Positions 1-12,200 of a stretch of 21,845 bases of DNA are shown piece after piece. Source of the DNA: Hemicentrotus pulcherrimus (taxonomy: Eukaryota > Echinodermata > Echinoidea > Camarodonta > Strongylocentrotidae); contig BEXV01000233.1 in NCBI GenBank assembly GCA_003118195.1, positions 192,379-214,223 on the forward strand, in the 5' to 3' direction. Every line of letters begins with the position of its first letter. Within the stretch, counting starts at the first letter, position 1. Under the pieces are notes generated by a model. It saw only the letters and a list, made by a program, of their open reading frames with translations, did no database searches and had not been told where the DNA came from. A program made the translations under genes and the position numbers.

Positions 1-48
1 CCCCCCCCCCCTCTCCCACGGTAAATGATGTACGGTCATAAAGTTTAC
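1..48 (-). other. Start of intron 10, cut by the window edge
   Basis: On the minus strand this begins with the donor GTAAAC and runs into a poly-C tract on the plus strand (1-11). The next exon is outside the window. Confidence 0.7.
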
Positions 49-246
49 CTGGGCTTGGAGGACAAGATGAGACATCTTCAAAGCATCGGTTGCTATCCAG
101 AGACTCTCTAATCATCCCACTTGGGCAGTAGCATCCAATACCACACATCTTGTTGCATGGCCTTCTATTCGGCTGGTCACAGGTCAGCTGACAGGTCACG
201 GCGCAACGGTTGAACTCCAGACCGGGAGGGCAAGAATTGTTGCCTC
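49..246 (-). CDS. Exon 10: TIL domain 2 (last exon in the window)
   Basis: The exon (residues 780-845) encodes a second ten-cysteine TIL domain: NSCPPG, RCAVTCQLTC, PCNKMC, GIGCYCPSGM, NRCF and SSCPP. The core GCYCPSG matches the GCGCPEG of exon 9. The acceptor is TTTTTTGTTTGCAAG|GA; a second AG three bases further on (AAGGAG) gives a NAGNAG tandem site that would drop one Gly. The donor CCAG|GTAAAC at 49/48 is phase 1, so the gene continues past the left edge. No stop codon or polyadenylation signal is seen. More TIL or vWF-type modules could follow. Confidence 0.9.
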
Positions 247-3200
247 CTTGCAAACAAAAAAGATGGAAAAATGAACGGAAAGGAAATTTCCCGATACACC
301 TAGGCCACATCTTATAAGAGTTTTCATTTATTTGAACTGATGGCAAGTATACAGTTGTGATAGATTTCAAGTTGCTACTGATCAAATCAATCATAGTTCT
401 TTTAAAAGTTGTGGTCTTGGGGAGTGTTTCACAAAGACTAAGATCGAAGTTAAGTTGGAATTAACTATGGCAGGCCGTTCATGCTACTGATTGCTCTCAC
501 CAATACGATCTTTAAATTACTATTTTTTCTTTCAATACTGAACTATCAAAAATTGTAAATTCTGTAGATTTGTGACCTTGATTTGTAAATCCATTGAGAG
601 ACCAATCCCAGTAAATGGTGAGAGAAAAATTTACTCAAGAATGCAGCTGGTACAAAAAAAAAATGAAATGAATTAAAAGTGAGACCATGCAGCATCATTT
701 TTTTTTCTTGTTCTTCTTTTTTTTTGTTTAAGGGGAGGAGGATAGGGCTTGGGGGAGATGCTTTTTTTTCTTTTTGCTATTCACGAATCATGCGTAAGTG
801 ATAGTGCAATATGCTGCTGCCAAAATATATACCTGTAAAACTCATGAGTACTAGTTAATCAATAATCACACCCATTCAAGATTAAATCTATATTTCTAAT
901 GCAATAATGCTCGTATAAGTTGCTGGATGCAATCTTTGACTTAAAGATAAAGTCGAGATCTGGGGGATGTTTCAAAAAGATTTAAATCTAAGTTGGACTT
1001 CAAATTATGGAGAGCCATTTGTAGCCTTATAATGAATTATAGTCTAAAGCAAAAATTTCAGTAATTTAAAATTTACATAAATTCCACATCAAGAACATGA
1101 AATCTACCATGATAAAAGAAAATATGAATAATGTGAATCAACATTTTATGTCATTTTATGGTTAAAATAACTTTTGCAAAATATTTTCAAAGATGCTAAC
1201 TGCTTTCCATAATTGTCAAGTCCAACTTAGAGATATGTTCAACTTAGGATCTTTGTGAAACATCCCCCAGGACATGTGTAATTGATAGTGCAATGTTGCT
1301 GCCCAAATGTGTAGCAGGAAATAGTTAATCAATAATCAATCTTGATAACAAAATATATATATTACCAATGCAAAAATTGATGGTATAAGTTGCTGGGTAC
1401 TTTGATGGGGTTATCAAAACCAATTTTAAAGCCCATTTGCACAAGTTTGGCCAGGAGGGATTAGACCACCCTGAAAGGTCACTGACAGGTGGTTATCCCA
1501 TTAAATCAGCTCTGAATTAATGTAAGAAAAAGGAGATCATGGGGGACCACCAGTACCGCTTAGGCATTGTTGGCTATATAGAGGGCGCAAGTAGCAACAA
1601 GTAGTGCAGTCCTGCTTTAAATGAATCAATACCTGGGCAAGCGTCTGGAGCAACGCATTCATCAGAGATCTCGCTCGAAAGGATAGTTCCTTCTGGACAA
1701 CCACAGCCAGGCTCACACATCTGCATACAAACAGATGCATCTGGTGACTGGCCGCAGAATTCAGGACATGCAGAGTTACAATCCAGGTAGACGCGATTCC
1801 CGGGACATACTACAGGGTCTATTGGTGCAGGCACTACACATAGATGTGAATGAATAATACATAATCAGGGATTAAATTCATTTTCAGTGAATGATGACAA
1901 TAAATGCAACAGGCAATCTTTGACAGACGGATAAAGTCGAGTTCTGGACATGCGATTGTACTGCAAAAGAGAGCGTGTGAAAGTAATCGGAAACGGGTGA
2001 TCAAGTAGCAGATAAGTATCGGTGTATATTGCATAGTTTTGAAATTATCATATTGATAAGAAATTGACACTGTCCTGCTAAAGGTCACATGCACTGTACA
2101 CAGAAATGTTTATATGGGACTACACAAACACTCCGCAACTCATAGCCGTTACTTGTCACATTTTTAATAAGAGAATATTGTTGGTCATCTTTTTCAGGGG
2201 ACACCTTTTCTCGATACTCTTTCACGCTTCTCTTCCACACTTGCATAAAAAGAATGTTAAAGCTCACAATTATATTTCACCTTTCCCAAAACTCGACCAT
2301 TTCTTAAAACCTTTCTACCACAGGAGGTTTCAAACACTCAATGACATCTAGAAGTTTAAAACCGGGGTACTACAACTGCACAACCCCATCCACAGGATCT
2401 TGCTAAAGTTCGCCATTGAATAAAAACACAAAAATAATTTATGATATAAAATAAGGGAAAACAGAAATAGCCACTGTACCAGAACTCTTCATCCTATGTC
2501 TTTGTAGTTGTGCTTACATCTCTTTGTTTTGTCTTTTGACATAATCTGTATAAACAAAACATTTACTTGTTTCTGTATTTGGGATTGACCTGTCCTCGTT
2601 ACAATGGCCTCTCTTAATCCCTCAACATTTTGATTTGTAATGTTTCTATTCATCTATTTCCTTACATTTATTTAAACGTATTTGCTTGTTGGTTTGAATT
2701 GTTCTTATTGTGAGTGATTTTATTCAAAAGATGAAGAAAACAAATCTCAAAGAGACTTCTCTTACTGAACGGGATAGCAGGTGTGCAATGGAATCCACAG
2801 GCACTGACGCAACACTTCTCAGACGGGGCACAGTCGCCGTCCTGTGCGCACACTGCAGCGTCACAAGCTCCCTCGACCTCTACAGGCGGACATAGCCCAA
2901 GGTGAAGCTCAGGAAGGGGTGGTGGTTCTGCATTACAACAAACAAAAGAGTATTCACTTGTTTATGCATTGTAAGGTACAGAAATATGAATCCCACTATG
3001 CTTAAAGGGATCTTTGTCTCAGATTCTGAAACAAAATCCTGGATTTAACTCATGCTACAATGATAATTATAAACCTTTAGGTCAGTCAGGAACCCCATGA
3101 CATTTACAAGCCGATCGCCTGTCTGTTTATCAAGATATTTATGATTGGAAACCGAAACGACATTTTGCGCTTGCTTAACGGTTTTCATATCACTATAGTC

Positions 3201-6200
3201 TATTGGGGGAAACGAGTATGGTACAACCGTTCACTCAAAGATTTTTACTTTTTGAGGTACTTCTTGATTATTTTGAAGCACAATTTTGTTTTGGGCTTCA
3301 ATATTACACCATATCACAGACACTGATAACATGTAGGGCTGTGCATGTTAGATTTAACATTGTTAAACTATGCCTTTAATGGATATTCACATCATCATAT
3401 ACATGCATTGCTGCACTAATTTGTAGGCATTTTATCATATCGCCTTTGAATAAAACTCTGGCGTTAATCAGTTTAGCATTCAGGTTACGGTATAGCCTTC
3501 CTTTCCAAGGACCATCCAAGTATGGAATGAGCTCCCCATCCACAAATCAAAAAGTTTGGGTGTGGCCTAGGCATTACAACCCGAGACCCGTTTCACAAAG
3601 CCTTTTTTCAATGATAAATGACAAAAATCAGTGACAAATCTGCTGATAACCAATCAGAAGCAAGGATTTCACTAGCTTATAACAAAAACTGTCATTTGTC
3701 ACTGTTGACAAATTTTGTGAAAATTTTGTGGACTTACCAAGAATAGAAAGAGTGCAGCGGTACCCGCAGTCACTTCCGCAGCACTTCTCGTTGTCAAAGC
3801 AGTCTCCATCCATCACACACTCCTGGCCCAGGCAGTTGCCTTCCATCGGACAAGAGCCTAATCTTGGCTTAGTGGGAGGCACAGGCTCTATTAGAATACA
3901 AATAAATTGGTTACACAGTAACTTCAGATCCTTTCAGTCCCTTGCCCCAGGCCTACGGAACAAATTCCCTGTATTTCTAAGAAATAGCACCTCACTTGAC
4001 TTCTTCAAAAACATCTGAAAACCAACCTGTACAATTCTTCTTAGTTTGTCCTCAGACTAAAGGACAGTGTCCTCAGACTAAAGGACAGTGTCCTGTATCC
4101 TCTGTAAAAGGCTCTATATAAATTGAATTATTACTATAATTATTTTCATCAATATTATTATCATTATAACCAAGGTTCCCAGGAATCGATGGTGAATATC
4201 TATGTGTATGCGATGGGTGTATTTCTAAAGAAATCTCAATGGAAAAAAATATGAAATCATTTAGGAATAAATGCACGACCAATGAACTTCAAGCAACCTA
4301 AGACTACATCATGTGCGATTCTTTTTGTGGAAATTAGGAGAATTGATGACCATGAAATCCACAGTACAATAGGACAAAGAAACAAAGAAGGAGCACACGT
4401 GGAATGCATCCACGGTTCAAGGTAAAGTTTTGGGAAATTTTGAAAATTGGGTAGATAGTGATTCTTTACAATTTTGATATATTTGGATGCCCCTGTGGAT
4501 TTATTACAAGTACTGGAAAATTTAGCCCCTAAAACACTTCTGCTTTCGAGAAAAATTGAATATAAAGTGCCTACGGCCTTACAATGGTAGCTGCGACCAT
4601 GAAAATCTCAGAATAAGTAGTTGTGATGTATAATTCACGGGATTAAGTTATCGGTCGATTTTAGTGGAGAAAAATCGTTTTATAGCTTAATTAATATCTT
4701 GACCTTGAGAGGGAGCTATACAATATAAAGAGTTTTTTATTTACAATTTCATAACTTTAGACTCGATTTCAACCGCGACAACGATCACTGAATATTGTAG
4801 GATAGGATATGCTTCCAATATGTTCATTTGAACCAAATCCATGACCCTATACCAAAACTTTATATTACCTTTAAATCATCCCTCTTTCAAATTTTATTGG
4901 CTGAGAGCCAGAAAGGCAGATACTAGTTGCACTGTACTTTTAAGGCCCTTCCAGTTTTTAACGGTTGATATCTGGGGGGCGTTTCACAAAGATTTTAAGT
5001 CAAACTTAAATCTAAGTTGGACTTTAAAATTATGGAGAGCCATCTGTAGCCTTAAAATAAATTTATTCAAAAGCAAACATTCGGGGATTTTAGACTTTTT
5101 ATAAATTTATCATCAAGAACATGAAATCTGCTTGTTAATAGAAAATATGAATAATTTGAATCAACATTTTATGCCTTTTAAAATAACTTTTACAGAAAAA
5201 ATTCAAAGAGGCTAACGTCCATAATTGTTAGGTTTAATTTAAAGATAAGTTCAACTTAGGATCTTTGTGAAACACCCCCCTGATATTTTGAGAGAGCTGT
5301 GACTCACGAATCTGAGGAGCTGGCATACAACTGAGCCCCTCTCCACATGTGGCGCTGGAGCAGCACTTTTCTCCGGGACCACACTCTCCATCGAAGATAC
5401 AGAGGGGGCCCCCGCAGAAGGGGGTAGCACCAATCTCATCGGGGCATGCACCAGACCTGGTCTCTGGTCCAACGACGGGCTTGGGACCCAAAGGTCCTAG
5501 AGGATAAGGAACAGGTGGTTCTGCATAGAGAATGTGGTAAAAAGATGAAGAGGGGAAAAGAGATAGATAGATAGATTGATAGAAATAGAAATACAGAAAG
5601 ATAGACAGGTGGAGAGACATAGAGAAAGATACAAAGAGGGAGAGAGAGGGATATACATGAGATTTTTAATTAATTTTTTTTATTATTAGCCTTTCATTAT
5701 CTTGAAATGTACAATGCATACATTGTATATTATGGATCCATATTTGCTGTCACACGTTAATATCTGATATAACAATGACAATATTAGTCATTTCTTCTTC
5801 AGGCGGAAAAGAAGGGAGTTGAATGTCAACTAATCTGCCACAGAAACAATATCATACTCATCTTTTATCAGTTTGGTGTGTTTGGAGCTTGGAAAATATA
5901 TTCTGATATCATCCTCAAGGTCAGCAAACGTTATGTTTACTTCTACTGCAGGACAATGATCCTTGAATAGGCTTTATTAATCCATGTGTGTAGAAAAAGC
6001 AATGATGAACAATGCTCAATTTCCTACTTCTACTCCATAGCTAAGTGTAAAACGGTGAACAGACTTCATCATCAGAATAAACTACAGGCAAGTCTTTATG
6101 ATGAATTAGTGAGTGAGAGAATGTCTTGGTGCCTTGCGGCATGTACTTACGGATCTGAGGGGCTGGCATGCAACGGGAATCTGCACCGCACTCAAAATCA

Positions 6201-9200
6201 AAGCAGCACTTTTCATAGCCTGCACAGTCGCCGTCATGGTTGCACGTTGGTCCTGTGCACATTGGACTATCGCCAACATCCATAGGGCAAACTCCTGGAT
6301 GTTCTACTACGTCTACTGGGCTAGTATTGTCTACTCCTGGATCTATAGGAGCTGTAGAGAGAAGCAGATTGTACACGGTTTGATTGAATTAGAGTTTTTT
6401 GTTTAGTCCTGGGACGGTAGAGGGCGGTGATATTATAGCGACGGTTCTGTTTATGTTTGTGCCAATGAGTTTTTGTAGGGCAGTCTGTGTTACGCTGCAA
6501 CGAAGGAAGTTTGTTCTTAAGAGAACTGTGAATGAAGTCTTCTATTTTATTTATATTCCTTGTATTTACCACTCATTAATCTGCTTCAAACACTTCTACA
6601 GCTCATTAAGTGATTGATCGAGTGATCTGTGGAATCCATGTTGCACAATAGATTGAGAGGAGAAAGATTTTCAAGAATGTTTTAGAGGGACTACTTGGTA
6701 AGGTGATACCCTTGTAGAGTCTGGTAACAAGACAATATAAACCACTTTACACAATTAGCAATGAATCTATATTGTGAGCTCAATTTCTTTTTCTTAAAGA
6801 GGCTTGGTAAAAGGAGGTAAGGCTCCCTCTGCCTACTCCTCGTTCTATAGGTTCTGTACACTCACGAAGCATTGACTGATACTTTACAAGGAGGCCTTTA
6901 AACAAGGGGCCACGAATTTGCCCCTAAAAGAGATATCTGTTTACCTTCTTTTTCTCACAGAAAAGGCATGGGGTAAAGAATTCAAATGTGGCTGCAATTT
7001 TGCCCCTGAACTAAATAAATAATCCCAGTAAACCTCCAAATAACTCAAAATTTACTTCTTGGGACAAATGTTTTGCTGAATATCAAAAAGAGCCCCTCAA
7101 AAAAACCATACCTATCAAGGATTTACCAGCAAGATTGAGTGCACTGCTTTTACACTCGGTGAATCAAGATTTGCTCCAATTGCTCCTAGCCTTAATTTGT
7201 CAAATGTAATTGAGTTTTAGGGTTGGTCTAGTGTTAGGGCAAGTGTTAGTATTTGGCGTTGGAAATATGACGCAGAGAATATGGTGTTGGAAATATGGTG
7301 CGGAGCAATTGTCGGATACAGCCGTTACACTCACCAACTTGAATATCCACAGCCATGCAGAGTTTTCCACAGCTCCTCTGACAGCATTTCTGTGTTCCTG
7401 AACAGTCCTCATCACCTTGGCAAGGCACTCCACCACAGATACTGAATCCTCCTTCTTCTAATGGGCACGTTCCGGGCTTGATACCTAGTATCAAAAGCAA
7501 TGTTATATCCAGTCATCTTGCATCAACATGTACACTCATTACAAAGAAATCTTTCTTCACTCCCCGTCCCCTAAAAAAAACCCACATCCTTAAATACGAA
7601 TGGCTATCTTCTCTAAATTTGAATCCATTTGAAGGCTTTACAGTTTTTTGTGTTAATTTTATATCTGATAACACTGAATATTTGTTTAACTTTTTGATTA
7701 AGGATAGTCCAGTTTCCCTTTAAACTACAGTGATGATCTCACACCTTGACTTTAAACCTCAACCCAAAGGTTCATCTGCTGTGCCACCACTATAATGACT
7801 GTTTATCCTACAAAGCTGCCACAGAACGCCTACTCTCTCTCCTTATTAGGTGCATCTATTCTGATATTTTAGTACAGAAAAGGGTCTAAATAAAACCTTT
7901 AAATCCAATATTGATACAGGTCCTTTATGCCTTGCTCGTATCTGTTAATGGGCCTATAAAAGTTACTTTATGATGGTGCAATCAACTATCATATGATTTA
8001 TAACAAGAAAGGTTGACCATGCCATGTTAATGTGTATGCATATATAATCATTTACTCTAACAGAATGACCTATTATATCTTTTTTCCACTACTGAAATCT
8101 TGAAAAAAAAGCCTACTGGGAAATTGATCAAAGCCATTCTAATTTCAAATGAGAAATTGCCTGGTTCTACATAGTGTACATGTACTTTCTTCAAAAATCA
8201 TAAAATATGTAGGACTCTCTGACTCTCTCAAGAGAGCAAAAGAGAGCAAAACTTTTTGACTGCAAAGTGCACTCCCTTCAATTGTGTCAAGTCCACATTC
8301 CTTGATTAAGTCAATACTGGCCACTAAACAGATGAAGATAAATATGCCCCTCCATCGATAAAGATGCATACTTCCTCAAATGTGTATTTGATTAACCCAT
8401 TGCCTACGGGAACCTGGTGGTCCCTGTGTAAAGTCAATGGGAATGCAAGAATTCAGTATTCAACGGGTTAAGGATCGGATATGACGTGATATCGGATATG
8501 ACGTGTTGTTTTCATCTCAAAGTGCAGATATCATTATTTTTATTTTTTCAACAGCACCATAGCAAGTCCTTTAGTTTCAAAGAAATGACTTCTACATAAT
8601 TGAATAATTTTGTGTCTAAATACCTCGGTCATGATATTCTTATGCACTCACCATACATGTCATATACTTATTCACTACAGTTTGTCACCCATAACCTCCT
8701 ATTTACAATGCCTGTTATCATTATCTGTTCAAAAATCTTATATGGTCAATCAGAATGTCTAATAAAATTTGGGAATTTAATTCAGTGTCTTGTTATACTT
8801 TGCAAGCTATATTTTTCTTGGTAAACTATCCACTTTAGGTAAAAATAGCTTAATCTGCTTACCTCCATAATCAATGATCGGTTTATCTTCATCTGGTCCA
8901 CCACCTTGTCCTCCTGAAAATTGATTTTAAAAAAGAGAAAATATTGAAATCAGGTCTTTTGAGGCCTAACAATTAGAATGAAAGACGTTTAATTCAAATC
9001 TTGAGTTATGGATAATTGATGAAAATCAGAATCAGAACAAACGTTAAAGACTACATTGAACTAGTTGAAAGTGAAAGATAAAAAACAAGTAAGAAACACA
9101 GAAAGATAGGGGAATTACTATGATCGCATGTTGACACTACAAAAACATGTACACATAGATGCAGACAACCCTGTCCTCGCCTGTAAAAGCCATCTTAAAT

Positions 9201-12200
9201 GTACAAAAAATATGCACTACCTCCAAGATGTTCCGAAACTTGTGTACATATATAGCATATATGTAAATGTACATGAACATGTATTATCTATTTTCTTCTC
9301 ATGTCATATCTGCATGAGATTGATCATTACATATGTGTATGTTGGTATGAAATAAAATTCATGGCTTGAAATTCATAATTTGATGACACAGATCCCACCT
9401 TTTTGCACATGGCCACCAAGTGTGGGGTACATCACCTGTTGTTTGTAGGCATCTTGATCTTGATAAATTTGACAGGCATACAAAAATGTTGAACTTTTAA
9501 TTACCCTTATCAAGCATTAATGAATACAGTACCAAAGGTTAATGGGTAAAGCATAGCACTGCATTATGAGGGATCGACCCCTGCACCTCAACAAACCTCC
9601 CCATGCAGGGAAGACATACCTTGCTGAACTGTACCATCTCCTCTCATCGGTACATTCCCTGTACCCTGATCCCCAGTACTAGGTGCATCTGTTGTATTAC
9701 CTGGTGCTTCTGTTGTATTGCTAGGTGCATTTGTTGCATTGATAGGTGCTTTTGTTATATTCCCTTGTGAATTTGTTACTCTAATGGGTGCAACTGTTAC
9801 ATTCCCAGGTGCATCTGATGCAATACTGGGTGCATCCATTGCATTACTAGGTGCTTCTGTTGCATTACTAGGTGCTTCTGTTGCATTACTAGGTGCTTCT
9901 GTTGCATTACTCAGTGTTTCTGTTGTATTACTTGGCACACCTGTTGCATCCTGAGGTGCGTTTGTTGCATTGCTTTGTGAATCTGTTACTCTCATGGGTG
10001 CAACTGTTGCATTGCCCAAGGTGACACCTGAGCTCGGTGTAACTGCTTCTTCCCCAGAAGTAGTATTTGTTTCTTGTACAGCAACTGGTGTAACTGAACT
10101 ATTTGAGGAAGTGTCCGTCCTTTCATTTTGACTCTGTGTAGACCCTTCCTCTGCAGATGGTGTTACAAAACTGCCATTCCCTGCACCTGATGATTCAGTA
10201 CCCTTTGTACCCATTGCACCAGAGTCGCTTGTATCTTCCTCAACTGGACTTGTGGTTGTTGTGTTCCCTTGGGTATCTGGAGCAGCATGACTTGCTGCTG
10301 TGCCTGATGAATCATTTTTGGATGTAAAAGAACCTGATTCTGGTGCTGCTGTGCTTCCAGTAACATTTTCTGTAGAAGAAACATTTCCAGGATTCTGCGA
10401 TACAGAATCGCCTGGGGTTCCAGACTCTTCACTTGCGTTAGATGCAACTTCACTCGAAGCCGGTGCAACAGAGCTGTTTCCAGAACTTCCTTCTCCTGCA
10501 CTTGGAGTAACCGTGTTCTCTTCAACTGGACTTAGCGTGGAAGGTTGAGATGTCACATTTTGTGTTACCTCTCCTTGAGGTGGCTCAGAGAATTGAGCAC
10601 TCTCTTCTTGAGGAGTTTCACTGGCTGTTTCTTCAGTTACATTCTGCAGGGCTGGAACGCTTGAAGTCTCTAGACCTATTCCCTGAGGAGCTCGTGTTGC
10701 ATCGGCTGTTTCCTGTACTTCTGTTCAGATAATGATAGGAATTGTCATGAATCTTAAGCAAAATGTTACACATGATTGTGAGTACCTTCTGTTACCCGAG
10801 GCCTGGATGTACTTACCCAATATGCACCACCTTCACCGCTTCACCATCCCATACAATCAAAGCACTATTCATCTCACTGCACATCAGGAAGCATTCATCA
10901 TTAATGCACAATCCAACAAAACCAACATTAAGCCATGACACCAACACACAAAGAAAGGCAGAAAACACGGATCAAAATTTAAAACATTTCAAATTGTATT
11001 TCAACATAACAGCAGGAACAGTGAGTTTGAAAATAAAGTTTGATTCAGAACTACACAAATAGCAAAAGGAAGGGAAAAAATCTTTACCACATGAATAAAG
11101 TAAGAACAGGAAGATAATGTGAACAATCTGTTGTAAAATGTCTCACATTGATTTAAAAAAACAGGTGCAATAAATAGGTCATGGATACTTTGTAGGGTAT
11201 CAGAGTTCATGTCAAATGTCACTAGTATAGCACGTGAAAGTGTTACATATTATTTATTGGTTCAAAATTTCTGGATTGCCAGTAAAAGGCCATATCAAAT
11301 ACCCTGCATCTGGCCACTGAGGCTAGCCTCTTCAGTAAATCAAATTCTACAATGATAAAACTCAAGATGCTAAGTAATACAATAATTTATATTAGTAGGG
11401 TGGGTATTTTCAACACATGCTACATGTGCCAAACCAAGTACAACCTTGCAGTGTCCTGTCACCATGGAAACAATAAAAAAATAGTCTAGGCTTCTAACAC
11501 GCCCTTAATCCTAATCCTCTCAATAGATCTAATTGTCCAGGATGCACATCAGAATGTGAAGATTTGTTTAAATCCAATTGCTTTTCATACTAATCTCTTT
11601 TGTGTAAGCTGCTAAGGAGTAAGGATATTTGCTTTTCTGCAACATTCATGTGCAGCTTTCTTTAACATTATCAAGCATGCCAGTAGAAGTCTCTCGTATG
11701 GTACATAGGTGTAGCTAGGCTATAACTTTCCTAAATATTAAGACTTGCCATAAACGTGATCCTAAAATACACCTAAGCTTTACTTTGATCAAGAATTCCT
11801 ATATTTTGCTCAAGGCTTGGGATTTTGGAAGGTCAAGAAGATTGATCCCTGTCCCTATTACATTTGATACAGTGTCTACACAACTGCTTGAATTCCTACA
11901 GGTATACATCAATTGTTTTCTCCAATAAATTCAATTATAATGCAATTTGCCTCGCTCCAAGACATCCATCTTTACATCATACATTGAAAATAAGGGAGAG
12001 GGTCAGAAGCCAGACTCTTTGATTTATTAAGTGTACATACTGAAACAGCTGATACGTAGCATTGTCCTGGTTACTTTGTATGCAAATTCTATCTACATTA
12101 TGTACATAGCAAGCATATAAACAGGACAATGGCTGAATGCACATATTCAGGTCTTTAAAATGTCTGACCAAAGTGACTGATCAAACATAAACCTCTCAAG

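Larger units (their letters stand above)
247..1632 (-). other. Intron 9, rich in repeats
   Basis: This 1386-bp intron has no coding signal. It holds a decayed end of the 311-bp element near 417-450 (GTGTTTCACAAAG), poly-T tracts (696-775), a pair of roughly 140-bp direct repeats and one full 311-bp element between them. Confidence 0.75.
3888..5307 (-). other. Intron 6
   Basis: This 1420-bp intron has no coding signal. It contains a 21-bp tandem repeat at 4047-4094 and the 311-bp element copy B at 4972-5282. The stretch 4095-4971 is AT-rich with nothing I can name. Confidence 0.75.
7485..8862 (-). other. Intron 3
   Basis: This 1378-bp intron has no coding signal. It holds an 80-bp inverted-repeat element (8392-8471) and a 17-bp tandem duplication just after it (8474-8507). 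The remainder is AT-rich. Confidence 0.7.

Noticed and set aside
1834..2094. Minus-strand frame with several cysteines just upstream of exon 9
   Set aside because: The cysteines do not fit WAP or TIL spacing, and the region matches the TIR element.
9718..9954. Plus-strand open frame of Leu/Val/Ala-rich repeats that looks like membrane segments
   Set aside because: It is the antisense shadow of the 21-bp coding repeat in exon 2 and has no independent support.
10163..10525. Gln/Leu-rich open frame on the minus strand
   Set aside because: Shifted frame of the mucin exon; the true frame is fixed by splicing and the tandem repeat.
11001..11222. Minus-strand open frame with hydrophobic segments in intron 1
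   Set aside because: No matching splice sites in phase and no recognisable domain.
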